NCBI GenBank assembly: GCA_013397845.1
Contig: VZTG01004619.1
Location: forward strand, 558,001-622,000
Direction of reading: 5' to 3'
Length of the DNA stretch: 64,000 nucleotides
DNA from: Melanocharis versteri
Lineage: Eukaryota; Chordata; Aves; Passeriformes; Melanocharitidae
Below are positions 52,669 to 64,000 of the stretch, one piece after another. Numbering within the stretch: position 1 is the first letter of the stretch; every line of letters begins with the position of its first letter. Under the pieces are notes generated by a model. That model ran no database searches. It was not told the origin of the DNA and was given only the letters and a program-made list of their open reading frames with translations. A program made the translations under genes and the position numbers.

Positions 52669-53698
52669 ATATGCCTTGTTACACAAAGTCAGAAATATAA
52701 TGGTGTATTTTAAACATCAAATCCATGAAATTACTGTGGCAAGTCGGGTTTTTTGACTGTGTAAGTGAGTCTTAAAAAGACAGGGCAAGGAGGAACACAA
52801 CACACAAACAAGCACCTCCAAAGCCAGATGCAAATATAGCAGCCATACAGGCATCTTTAGAAAAAAAAATCCTTTAACATCTTATCATCTTATAGTGACA
52901 CCAACACGTGTCTTGGTATTATCCAGACAGACTGAACAATATTTTTTCCCATAAAAATTTGATGGTGGCAGTAAACTATGGGGAAAGAAGTAAGACAGAT
53001 TCCTTACTTCATATGTGACGTGCACAACAGTGCTGTACTTGTTGGTACAAAGCTGTCTGTTCTTTTCTGAGAATCAAACCAAATATATATTAAAAAAATA
53101 GCAGTACATCATAGACTGGGAGATAACTCAGGCTTTGCTGTCATACGGACAGATTTAAAGCGCAGAACTTTAGTGGAAAATGGGAAAATTTAATATAAAG
53201 GAAAAAAATGAATAAGAAAGACATATGAAGAACTCATTACATGTGCCAGAAATTCTAGTCCTAAATTAATACAAGACAGTGTGAAATAATGCAGCAGCTG
53301 CAGCAGAGGAACATGGGGAAAAGCTAAGAATTGCCATGAGAAAGAGAAGAAAGAAATATGAAAGCTCTTTGACTTTAAAGAATCCTGTGAGAACAAAAAC
53401 TCTACTCAATAAAAATTATTGGGCCGTTTTCACATAAATGCTTCTATTTTTTACAGGGCAAAGAATGGAAAGAACAGGGTTTTTTTCAAGCAGAGTAAAC
53501 CTCTTCTAACTTTTTCTTATAATTCTGCGTCAAAGGGTACCCCGCTTCACACACAGATGGAAAAGCTGGAAAAAATAAAATAATGCCTATATTTCCTTAC
53601 ACTGATGTTTGGCAATGTGAAGGAAGAGTCGTGATTTAAACCAATGTAAGTATGCAAAGATCAAGAGATGACTTATACTTAATCCTGTAATTACAGAT
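52669..53698. other. Intergenic sequence, no gene recognised
   Basis: AT-rich unique sequence between two CR1 fragments. No open frame, RNA gene or repeat that I can classify. Confidence 0.55.
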
Positions 53699-53752
53699 CC
53701 ATAGAGTTGTTAAGGTTGGAAAAGACTTCTTAGATCATAAAGTCCAACCAGC
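53699..53752 (-). mobile_element. CR1 LINE fragment (3' end), minus orientation
   Basis: CCATAGAGTTGTTAAGGTTGGAAAAGACTTCTTAGATCATAAAGTCCAACCAG is an inverted CR1-type 3' end of a different subtype from the 52.5-kb copy. Diverged remnants may run on to about 53890 (GCAGCACTAAAACACAT…), but that part is weak. Confidence 0.85.
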
Positions 53753-54825
53753 AATGCTTTGCTGTGCAATTTAAATTCTTCAATGGAACAGGTGTTTGCT
53801 CCTAGCAGTATTGAACTGTGCCTTAGATGGCTTGCTGTACAATATGCAGCACTAAAACACATAAAGACGTGCCATGCTTTTCCCAGGTTGCAGCCAGCCT
53901 GGAGCAACAGCTTATGCTCTGTCATCACTAGGATTTAGAATGCTTTTGATGTGTCACATCTCTGCTGAAAGCTGCAGTGCAATCAAGCCCTAACTGTGAA
54001 GGAAAGCAGGGTCAAAGTGTACCATTTCACTGCTTTAATTGTCTTCTAAAGATGCTTCAAGGGCCTACAATTAACCTGACTTGAAACTGGTATTTTGGTA
54101 AGCATTATGTTAATTATATACTCTTATACATACACCTATATATTTGAAACATTAAATGTTCTTAATTTTCTTTTGTAGAGGTAAGCCATTTTTCTTCCTT
54201 TCCTTTTCTGCACCACTTTGCCATATAAAGAAATAAAACAGTGTCTGAACAACAATGTTTCACATATACATCGCTAAAATAAATAATTGCATTTCTCTGT
54301 GCGTGCGCTCAAAAAAATCAAGTGGGGCACACTTTGTTTGAAGTGTCCTTTGGTAGTTCATCTTTATTAAAAGTATAATCTATACTATGCAAAAAACATT
54401 AGTTGCTTTGCTCCCCACTCCATTTTTCCTCCTTGTATATTAAAAATGTATTAAGATGTTTAAACTGCAAACTTGAAACACAGAAAATACATATAACACA
54501 AGCTTTCACTCAGCTTCCATAATGCTTGAATCATCTCAAGTTACACATTCAGAGATTTATCCCCATAGGACTTTGCCTCATTTAAATAACAGCCAATTTA
54601 TTCCCAGTTTCTGTTTATCTCATTTGGTGTATGTGCCAGACATTATTTAACACAAACAATTTAAATCTTGCAGCAGTTCAGCATCATTAGTGTCTTAATG
54701 GATGCAGAGATGGGTGACAGACTGCGGGAGAAAGGAATAGTGTAGGCAAGGGTGATGTTAGCAGTGCCAAAGTCGTGGAGCAGAAGAGCACTGATGGGTG
54801 CATGAGGGGCTTCATGTAAATAGGA
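53753..54825. other. Intergenic sequence, no gene recognised
   Basis: Apart from possible decayed CR1 sequence in the first 140 bases, nothing is recognised here. Confidence 0.5.
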
Positions 54826-54920
54826 TGGGATGGAATGGAATGGAATGGAATGGAATGGAATGGAATGGAATAGAGTAGAATAGAATAGAATAGAATAGAA
54901 TAGAATAGAATAGAATAGAA
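54826..54920 (+). repeat. Two-phase pentanucleotide microsatellite (TGGAA)n then (TAGAA)n
   Basis: Roughly nine TGGAA units (to 54870) are followed without a break by about ten TAGAA units, one of them TAGAG. The array directly abuts the inverted 3' end of a CR1 copy. CR1 3' termini consist of short ATTCTATG-type repeats, and AGAAT is the complement of ATTCT, so the array probably grew from the CR1 terminus. Confidence 0.95.
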
Positions 54921-55300
54921 CAGAATTAGAATATTTCAGTTAGAAGGGACCTACACGGAACATCAACTCCAGCTGCCTGACCAATTCAGGGCTGGCCAAG
55001 TAAAAGCATGTTATAAAGGGCATTGTGTCAATATCTCTTAAACACTGGCAGGCCGGGAGCATTGAACACCTTGCTAAGAATGCCTGTTCCAGTGTTTGGC
55101 CACCCTCTCGGTGAAGAAATTCTTCCTCATGTCCAGTCTGAACCTCCTGTGGTGCAGCTTTAAAACATTCCTCCGCATCCTATCACTGGATACCAGGGAG
55201 AAGAGCTCAGCGCCTCTCACTTCATTTCCACTCCTCAGTAGCTGTAGGGAGCAATTAATTCACTCCTCAGCAGCTGTAGGGAGCAAGGAGTTCAGCCCTT
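54921..55300 (-). mobile_element. CR1 LINE fragment, minus orientation, with internal duplication
   Basis: The inverted CR1 landmarks are clear: TTAGAAGGGACCTACACGGAACATC, CAGGGCTGGCCAAG, CCTGTTCCAGTGTTTGGCCACCCTC, GTGAAGAAATTCTTCCTCATGTCCAGTCTGAACC and GATACCAGGGAGAAGAGCTCAGCGCC. Near its inner end a 32-bp segment is duplicated in tandem. The boundary beyond 55300 is not clear. Confidence 0.92.
55230..55293. repeat. 32-bp tandem duplication inside CR1
   Basis: Units 55230-55261 and 55262-55293 both read ACTCCTCAG(T/C)AGCTGTAGGGAGCAA… and differ at only a few positions near the 3' end. The duplicated unit corresponds to a CR1 ORF2 antisense segment, so the duplication arose within or after insertion of the element. 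Confidence 0.88.
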
Positions 55301-58300
55301 AGCAGATCCTGGCTGAAGCAGGAAAAACAGCTCCTAAAAAGAGCCAGAGGAGCGATGTATTATTTCCTTTGTATTTGAAGATAGCCTTGGGCTGTGGTAA
55401 GTTCGTACTGACTTTAGTGAAGATAATCCTCCTTTAAGTTTTAGTCACACATGCACACAAATGGATCCTCGTGCAAAGTTGCAAAAAGCATCCTAACTCT
55501 TTATTTTAGGTTGTAATTTCAGAATTTATGGTTTTTGCATATCTGACTCATGATTTTTCAACAAAAAAAGGTTTCTCAGTTCAGATGACAAATTGACACC
55601 AGCAGTTTGTGTAGCACTGGAACAAGAGTCAGATACTCACTTAAACAGCACTATTGGCAAATATTTAAACTAATACCAAACAAAATGGTTGTATTAAGCA
55701 TATACGAGCATATTTAAATCAAGTAAAATGTAAGATTATACCTATAAATTATCATCTCAAATAAAAAATTTTCTAGAGAACTTTTAATATTTCATTACTT
55801 AATTACATGAGGAGTTATAGAAACTCTTTTAAAACTTTTTAAAAATCCTTTACCCCAAAATAAGGGTAGTACAATTTTCATCTTTTATCTTGCTGGCCCT
55901 TTCCTAATGGTTTATAAGTATCTAGGGATCTTAACTGACATGTTTTGGATTTTGATGTGTGTTTGCTTACTTTTTTAAATTTGGCTAATCCTTAAGCATA
56001 ACATTTTTTGGATATTTTTTCCCAGTGTTTTTCTAGAGTGCACTCATTGATGTACATCATTGTAATGTTATTTGTATTAGAGAGATGTTTCACCACTTTG
56101 ATGTTTGCTCAAGAAAATATAATTTAAGAGGAGACTATAAGATACGGGATACACTGCCTTGTAAACAAATCTCTGCAGATCTGGAGCTGTTGATTAATCT
56201 GGCAGGACAACCTATAAACACTGCAAGTGGGATCCATCTCAGTTTTAGACATGCATGACGTACATCTTGAAGCCTTCCCTCATCATCAGGGCAGTGATAC
56301 AGGGAGTTTCAGGGCATGTTTCACTCATCTTCTGGAGACAGACACATTAGGACGAGGTGAAGCATGTCTTACAAAGTCTACTTCTCTCCACAGAAGAAGA
56401 GATTCCTGGGAGACTGCCTGAGATGTAGACCTCTGCATTTTGGTTAGGTAAGATGAATTACATCCAGTACCCCTAGAGTGCTTTTGAATTGTTAAAATTT
56501 CTTGTACCTAAATAAAACAAAGCAAAACAAAATAAACCCCAAACAGCTAATTAAACAGCAACCAAACAAAATCACAAGCAAACTTGATTTTCCTAACTAT
56601 AGGCATTTGGGAATTTTTTCTAGTTTATCTTTGTCCATGGAATGACTTACAAACAAGTTATCTGTTAGAGTGCACAGAAGCATTTTGAAACAATTGATAG
56701 ATCAACCTATATTTTAAAGGGGTGTTCAGATCCACAGAAAGCTGCATTAGCCTTTAAACCTTCTCTTAAAATCTCTGGCTCTAGTATTGATAACAGATAT
56801 GAACCTTGTGCTCATAAACAACTGAGTTTGGCAATTCCTTTCATTTCTGGAGCTACTAATTTGCCTTGGTTCTCAGGGGAGTTACCTGGTGTCCTGGCTC
56901 TCTGCAAAAAGCACTGCTTGATTGCCAGAGAGGTGAGATTGTCCTTTGGGGGAGGGGCAACTCCATGAAGTTACTTATCTAGAGAGCTTCCTGATTTTTT
57001 TTTTTTAACTGTGTGACATAAGAATACCCCCAGGATATTTGCGGAAGACACTGTTCATTCCAAAACATTGCAATTATCTCCAGCTCCTTCATGTGTTTCA
57101 TCTGACAATTACAATATTTTGGAAAGACTAATGACAGGGCAGGGAGAGAGAGAGGGTGTGTCTTCTCTTTCATAGTCGTGGTCATGATGCCTTGGTTATA
57201 CATATTGGCCATCTTGAAAACACCCTTGGACAAAAACAAGAAGTCAATACCGGCTCCCACAAATATTGCTTCAGGAACTCACCTTGTGGAAGCGGACTTC
57301 ACACATGGGTAAGCAATCCTACCATGACACTAGCTGAAGAAACTAAAATTTTTGGAGGAAAAGAACTATAATCACACACTGACAGGATGAAAAAAATTCA
57401 TTTCATCTTTAAACATATTATTTATCTGTGCATCATTGAGAAATCTAGCTGCAATACATATGTTTAGATTTCTAACAAATATTGGTCATAAGTTTCCTAT
57501 TTTAGCCAATCAAATCACAAGAATAGGATGGCCTGGCATGTCAAGGATACTTAAGACTATTTGATTCTACCTACAAAGAGACTCACAGGGAATTTTTACA
57601 TCTGCTTCTTCAGGTATGCAGACATGCCTGGGAACATGCCTCTCTATCACTGAGGCCAGCTGACATAGAAGAGCCCAGGTTTTACAGCACTAGTAAATTC
57701 TCAGCCTGCAGACAGAGTCTGCTTGGAGAGTGCCTCCTGGGTGAAGTTGCTGGAAGAATCCTGCTTCCAAACTGAACTCAGGAGCTGTTTACGGCAGAGC
57801 TGGCAGAAGCAAAAAGCCTGCAAGAACTGCCTGAGAAATTCTGCAGTCTGTGCAGTCACATTCCTGTGCCAGGCACTGTTCTCAGCTCTGTTTAATATAC
57901 TGATGTGGGCAGAGCCAGACTATATTTCATCCTAAAAGGTGAATCAATCTTTCATCATCGGGGTGTAGATACCTCTGTAGCTGGAAATGCTACCCAGACT
58001 GTATTACACCTTCATAAAAATGTATCATGCTGAACACAGAGCTCAGCCCTCTGGCACTGTAAGAGGACAGATTTTAATGGCATCTCCAAAATAATATATT
58101 CTGTAAGTGACTTACACAAAAGGTCTAAAAGGTCAAATCAATATAACAATCCCTGTCTTATATTTACCCATCACACTTATGCTCATGACAGAGAAGAAGG
58201 AAAAGAAAATTACTTTTTTAGCACTTGCTAGGGGTTAAAATATTGGTGGTTTATAAACCAAAGTGGGAAAAGATGGAGTTTCAGAGTTGCAGAACAACAA

Positions 58301-61300
58301 AGGAGAAACATTTATGTGCACTGACAACTTTTTAATATAAAAGCAGATCATTACATGCCTCAGCTGGCCATACCTCCAGCAACAGCACCAGAAAGAGACA
58401 TATATTTTTTACTTAGCTTGCTTATCAAAAAACCTCTGCAGATTTGTTTGGTCTGGAAAAAAATAGATTCTTAAAATTATTTGATGCAATAGTTTCTGAA
58501 GAAATTTCATGTTCTCCAGTACTCCTTCATTTCATCTATCATATTTCTTAATTTAGGTTTTCTTCAGAAATGTTTTTGTGTAAATGGGAAAAATGAATAT
58601 AAGTGATTCCCATTAACTTCTTGCTATTAGTGTGAAATCAGAGTGTTGATTTCTATCTTATAATATCCAGCAATTGCTGCATTGTCTCTGCAAGAAACTG
58701 AAAGTTAAAAAATAAGAAAAAAAAAAATGAATATTAGAAATAAAATGAAAACAAAACATAGAAGTGATATACTGCATCATCTATTCCATTTCCGTATCTG
58801 AAAATAATGGTAGTAGAAATTTTGCGCAGATTAGTTTTGGGAGTTCCAATATCCAGTTTTCCCTTTCCTTTCCTTCATTTTGAAATGTAGTTATGGAATT
58901 GAATGCTGAAATTACAGGTAGAAATACACCAAGTGACCAAAAGCAATTGTTTGGGGGATGTTTGAAGATCTCAACCAACTTAGTGTTAGTAGGAAATCTC
59001 AGTATTTCAAGGTGCATTATATTCTTGCCAAGCAGCGCTGGTTGATATCAACGTGGGTAATAAAATATCACAGAAGATTTTCTTTTATAATGGGGCTCAT
59101 CTACCACAGAAGGAATCTCAAAAAAATTTTATTCAGCTAAGGCAGAAAATTTCATTGGGAAGCAGAGAAGGAAGGTAGGGATGCAAAAGGTCTTGGTATG
59201 GTCTGTGAAGTCCAGAAATGCTCCCCATCTGCCAGGCCTGAACCTGTATTTGGTGAACTCCAACTGGTATGATGGGTCCAAGGAGGATGCAGGTCCTGAG
59301 CTGAGCAGCTGAGGCCAACACCAAACACACCACAGTGCACATCTCCCCATGCTGCCTTCTGTTTTCAAAAGTCTTTCTTCCTGAGCACCAAATAACCATT
59401 GTATTCATTTCCTTCTGGATTCTTCATTCTCCATGACAGTCTTATTTCATGAACACTGAGAGCCTAATAACAAGATTTAGATAGTCATACATGTTCTGTC
59501 TTCTCTGCTGTAGGACATGACTTTGTACTCTGTCAGATAAGTATTTTTCTGCCTTTGAGCTGGAACTCCAGCACAAGTGGTTCAAAATTTCAGTAAAGAC
59601 TGTTTTCTTTTTTCAATACAGCATCCTAGTTATCTTTGTAGTCCTATAGAAACTAACTTTATATTTGAAGGCTTCTTGGACACAAAAACTGTAAAGGCAT
59701 GATTTTGGACTATCAAAAAATCATAGTGATTTTCATTCATTTACGGAACAGGATTACCTAGCAATGCAAAAGAAAAGAGTTTGCATCCAAACTGAGCTCC
59801 TTCTAGAAAGGAAACAAGCCTGTGACACTGACAAAAATCAAGCTTCAGATGAAGACATGCATGTAGGATGCTTAACAAGAGTGACAGCCTATGGGTTTAT
59901 ATGTCATGACTCCAAAAGACCCTGTCATTGAACTTTTAAGTTTTTTTGCCTGCTTCTTCAAATGTGTGACATGGAAAAAGCACAAAGTTCTGATATATAA
60001 CAGTGCACAATAAGATAAATTATAAGAGAACAACAAACAATGCTTATTATTTTTTCTTTTAATAGTTAAGAATGACTGTTAAAAATAACTACACTTTCTA
60101 AAATTTCTGAATTAAGGTTTTATAGGAATTTAAAAGAAAATCTTTATAGTTTTGACTTTTCGAGTACAAATGAAGCAACCCTCCAACTAAATGTTCTAAT
60201 AAGTGAATTTTGGCAAGCGTCTCTTCAGACTGTATTACTAGAGCATGTCAGCAACAGGCAGGTCTTATTATCCAGGAATAAAAGAGATTATCTGAACTGC
60301 AGCCTCTGGGTCTGAAGTGTCTCCCCATTTGAACTGCAGGCAAGCAGGAACATATAAAGTTTTGTGGTCTCCTGATGACTGAGCAGAGTGCTCAGAGTCA
60401 AGATTTCCATCCAGATTTTCATCCCATTTATAAAAAATAGAGCACTGGCCAGAGCTGGAGGTAGATGTTCAACAGAGCTGTACAGCAGACATGCTGCAAG
60501 CATCTTTGCAGAAACTCCTGCTACCACCCTGCTGCCCTGTGAATAATTTTCAGGGCTGTCAGTTGGCATCCTCATTTGCATTACTCACAGATGTCCCTGA
60601 AAAGCCATGTATCCTGGCACCATTCTTATGACACAGTCTGTGAAATGAATGTTCTGTAATTTTAAATTAAACATCTGCAGGTTTTTTTAGATATCTAGAT
60701 TTCAAGAAATCCTGCTTCCATTTACAAGTTAATTCAGTTTAGTTCATTCAAATTCTGCAAGAACACTGAAGATCTTTGTATCTTGCAAGAACATAAAATG
60801 CCATAAATCAAGTGGAACATATAACTCATCGCTTGCCATTTTTGAGGAAGATCAGGAATAGATGGAGAGAAATTAGAAAAATTAATTCAACACATATTCT
60901 GGTAAAAGTACGAACAGAACAGCTCTATAGTTTCCAAATTGATATATAAATTTATTAGACTTTTTTTTTTGTTGTCTTTCTAGCAAATTCTAATGTTTAA
61001 ATTTCCTAGTCATAATTTGCAAGAGTACATTTTCCACATCTTAAGGCAGTAAACAGGCCTAAATTTATCCTCAGTCTATGGATTAAAGTAGTTGGTGTTG
61101 GTACACTTATGTTAGTATCTCTGGAGTAGAAAAAAACACCATTGTCTACATATTTCATCTTAAACTATGTATTTGAAAGGCAAAATCTCAAAAATTTCCC
61201 CATTTTCCTTCCAGATTGGCTGCTCAAGCATCTGTATTGAGATTATGCCAATTTCTATGGATATATTTCAATAAACTTCCAATATTCAGAGATATGTTGC

Positions 61301-64000
61301 AATGGGGCTTAAAGATTGTATTATTTATGTTATTTGTAGCTATACACAATACTTCGCAAACTAAGACTCGAGGCGCATTAGTATTGCTTTGTTAAGCTCT
61401 AGTGACTGCCTTAATTTTACTATAGGTGTAAGAACCACTCATTAAAAACTAATGTCAGAATCAAAGATAGCACAAACTTCCATTATGCAAACATGAAATT
61501 GACTGGAAGGTCTAATGAGGTAGAAAGATACCCCACGTGTCAATAGAAAATCATCTGCTACTAACACAGCACTTCTTCTGGGAATTTCCCTCATCTACGA
61601 TAAAGACTTTGTTTACTGATATTCGAGTACTTGTTAGGCAGACAAGTCATGTAAACAGAGTAAAAGAACATGGGGAATCTCAGACACAGTCTATTTCCTA
61701 ATTTAATGGTATACTTAATGCTGTTGTTCATCTCAAATTGGTCAGTTTTTGACAAGATTTCAGTCATTGCATCCTAAGAACTGTGAGAGTAAAGGAAACT
61801 GATAGGTGGATTTAAAGTTCCTTTCATATAATTGATTTACATTCCACGGAATTAATTCTTCTGCTGTCTTTAAATCTATATTTAGAATTAGTCAGAGTTT
61901 AAATAGACATCCATGAAAAAAAGAAGATGGAGTAGCAGTACATTTATGGGGTGTTACCAACTTTTAGCAATAAAATGAGAATGTAGCCAAGTAAGTACAA
62001 AAATTAACTCAAGAGATCATCTTGTTAATCTTTCCATTTTGAGAAAACTTTAATAATTTTTAGAAATTCTCCAAGAGATGTTCACCTAAACTGTTTTTTT
62101 TATCCTACAGGATTAAAAGCTTCAAAAACTTACTTTGCTAATCGGATGATGATGGGGCTTATTGTCTCCTGGTAAAAGTGTTTCAAAAGTTGTTAATTAA
62201 AAAAAACTCTATAATCTTGGGTGTCATTATAAACTTCATATTATACAGTTTTATATTATAAAGTTTGCTGACCCAAGTGACAACTGTCAGATATTAGGAA
62301 GTTAAAAAATTTTGGAGCAGCATCCCAAAGTATTCACTATCAGCTGCAGACTTTGGCATCTTGCTTTTTTCTTCCTCAGTTTCTGGAAAAACTGAGGAAA
62401 ATAACAAATTAAAAGACATGGTAATTTTCAGAGCAGCATCAATTTATTCACTACAGATTGTGATCTTGGCAATAAGGCATCACTAATCCACATCTGTTCG
62501 GGATAGGAACATAATGATGATGGAAATGCTTTGCTTGTGTCTCTGTTTGATATTTGCCTTGGGAATGTGAGAATACATTTGCATATTCTAGGAGGACCAT
62601 AATGTGAATAAAGAATAGTTTTTCACTATGCAGAGCTGTAATATAAAGCTTGATAAGGGGAAGACATTTCCTAGCCATGGTCCCTATCAGCCTGCAAGTG
62701 AGCTAATGTGCTAAGAAAAGGTGTAAAACTCGTGTTCAAGATATCAAGCTATCACATGTTTAATCTGAAACTTTATTACAAATATGGCATAAAGTGCCTC
62801 TCTGATGAGATATGGCATGACCTCCATCTCCTGAGAGCCCAAAATGAATTCATGGACAGCCACATACCTTCTAATTATTGCTGTAAGAGGTTGTAATTTT
62901 GGGAGCATTACACTTTATGACAGGCAGCATGAAAAAATAATCTGAGCTTTTAAACAAGAGTTAAGATAGATCAGTGCAAAACCAAAATGTTAAAATACTA
63001 TATTACTGCTTTCGCAAGGATACTTGCCAATTATTATGAAGGTTTCACCAAAAAAAAGTTATGTTTTTCATGGCTTTTGCAATGAAAATATGCAAAATAA
63101 TCTGAATACAGTGAAAAAGATTCAGTATTAGACACAAAAACAAAAGCCAAGAATGACTGATCTAATACTGAATTTCTCTGTGGCCTTTATGTGAGTCATA
63201 GTTTGATGGATTCTTAGACACCATCCGATGGCATGCAAGAATTAAATTGAAATAATTTACTAAAGCACAAGAGTATGCATCCTTCATTCTAATTACAGCA
63301 GCTTTATTATTAATATCTGCAGAATCAATAAGAAAGTATACCCCTATGTGTTATTAAATGTCAGCTTTTCCCATTAAGTATTATTTAAGTCTCAGTTTAG
63401 TAAAGTACTTAAGCAGAAATGTAACCTTAAGGAAGAATAGTTCCAGTGACTATATAGCGAGAGGCAAGATAATCAAATTTAAATATTAAGTAAAGCCTGT
63501 CCTGAAATGGGTAATAATAGATTGCATAGCTTGGACAGTAGATTTTTAATTGGCAATCTCTAGTCACTTTGCAAAAAAGCAAAGTACAGTTATGACTGCT
63601 AAAGATGTGAGAAGTCACTCAAAGAGGTGAAGTGATTTGGCCAAGGTTATTTCTAGTTCACTAAGCAGAATTGTGGAATCATCTCAGCTCAATGCATAAG
63701 GCCTGGGTCGGTTGTCCATTCAGTGGGCCATGATGCTTAACAAAATTGTAACAAAAGTAACCCCACACATCTTTTATTTCATCCTAAAATTATTTTTTTT
63801 CAGTAAATTACTACATTGACAGAAGACTATTTCACCTAAGGGCAAGAATATATACCAGACATAACCTTCTTTTGTCTACTAAATACAGAAATGCAACTTC
63901 TGATTAGTAATTGTGTATATTGCGTATAACCCCGAAAATATGAGAGATTTTATCAACATATCTGTGAGGATATAGGAAAACCAAATGGACTGAAGATGCA
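55301..64000. other. 8.7-kb intergenic stretch, no gene recognised
   Basis: No gene, RNA gene or classifiable element was recognised. An A/C-rich patch lies at 56511-56582. Three overlapping minus-strand frames (62-91 codons) at 59129-59408 reflect a locally lower AT content and carry no known motif. T-rich runs occur at 56997-57006 and about 60961-60971. Confidence 0.5.

Noticed and set aside
59129..59408. Three overlapping minus-strand frames in a locally GC-richer patch
   Set aside because: No recognised domain; overlap in several frames means low stop density and not a gene.
1..64000. CRISPR arrays, bacterial operons, tRNA or rRNA genes, mitochondrial insertions
   Set aside because: None seen. 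The sequence is vertebrate nuclear DNA, and no cloverleaf-like tRNA or mitochondrial gene sequence was recognised by eye.

Overview
The window is nuclear DNA from a vertebrate, almost certainly a bird. It is AT-rich and very gene-poor. At least eight fragments of CR1 retrotransposons are present, the dominant LINE family of birds and other sauropsids. Several end in the diagnostic avian CR1 3' terminus (…ATTCTATGATTCCATGA…, or its complement starting CATAGAA…). The CR1 sequence types look more like those of Neoaves than of fowl, but that is an impression and not a computed result.

Only one gene can be supported. It is a complete, intronless, 321-residue bitter taste receptor (TAS2R family, class T GPCR) on the minus strand at 17380-18345. 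It has seven plausible membrane segments, the usual TAS2R signature residues, an N-glycosylation sequon in extracellular loop 2, an in-frame stop ten codons upstream of its ATG, and two AATAAA signals downstream. No other open frame resembled a protein I know. Frames of 60-138 codons are scattered over both strands with no supporting signal and are treated as chance.

Layout. 1-17 kb: unique AT-rich sequence with no recognisable gene; the notable object is a 97-nt near-perfect inverted repeat at 11225-11321. 17.1-18.5 kb: the TAS2R locus. 18.5-32.4 kb: intergenic, with three plus-strand CR1 fragments (21.9, 26.6-27.5 and 32.0 kb) and a compact hairpin at 27551-27582. 32.4-42.9 kb: featureless apart from small tandem and homopolymer repeats. 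42.9-55.3 kb: minus-strand CR1 fragments (42.9, 43.5, 49.5, 52.5, 53.7 and 54.9 kb), an A/C-only low-complexity tract, a candidate solo LTR at 45543-45817 with a 4-bp target duplication, and a pentanucleotide microsatellite abutting a CR1 3' end. 55.3-64 kb: nothing recognised.

I did not find a new multi-gene system. The items most worth a second look are the intact TAS2R and its lineage status, the 11.2-kb hairpin, and the candidate solo LTR.
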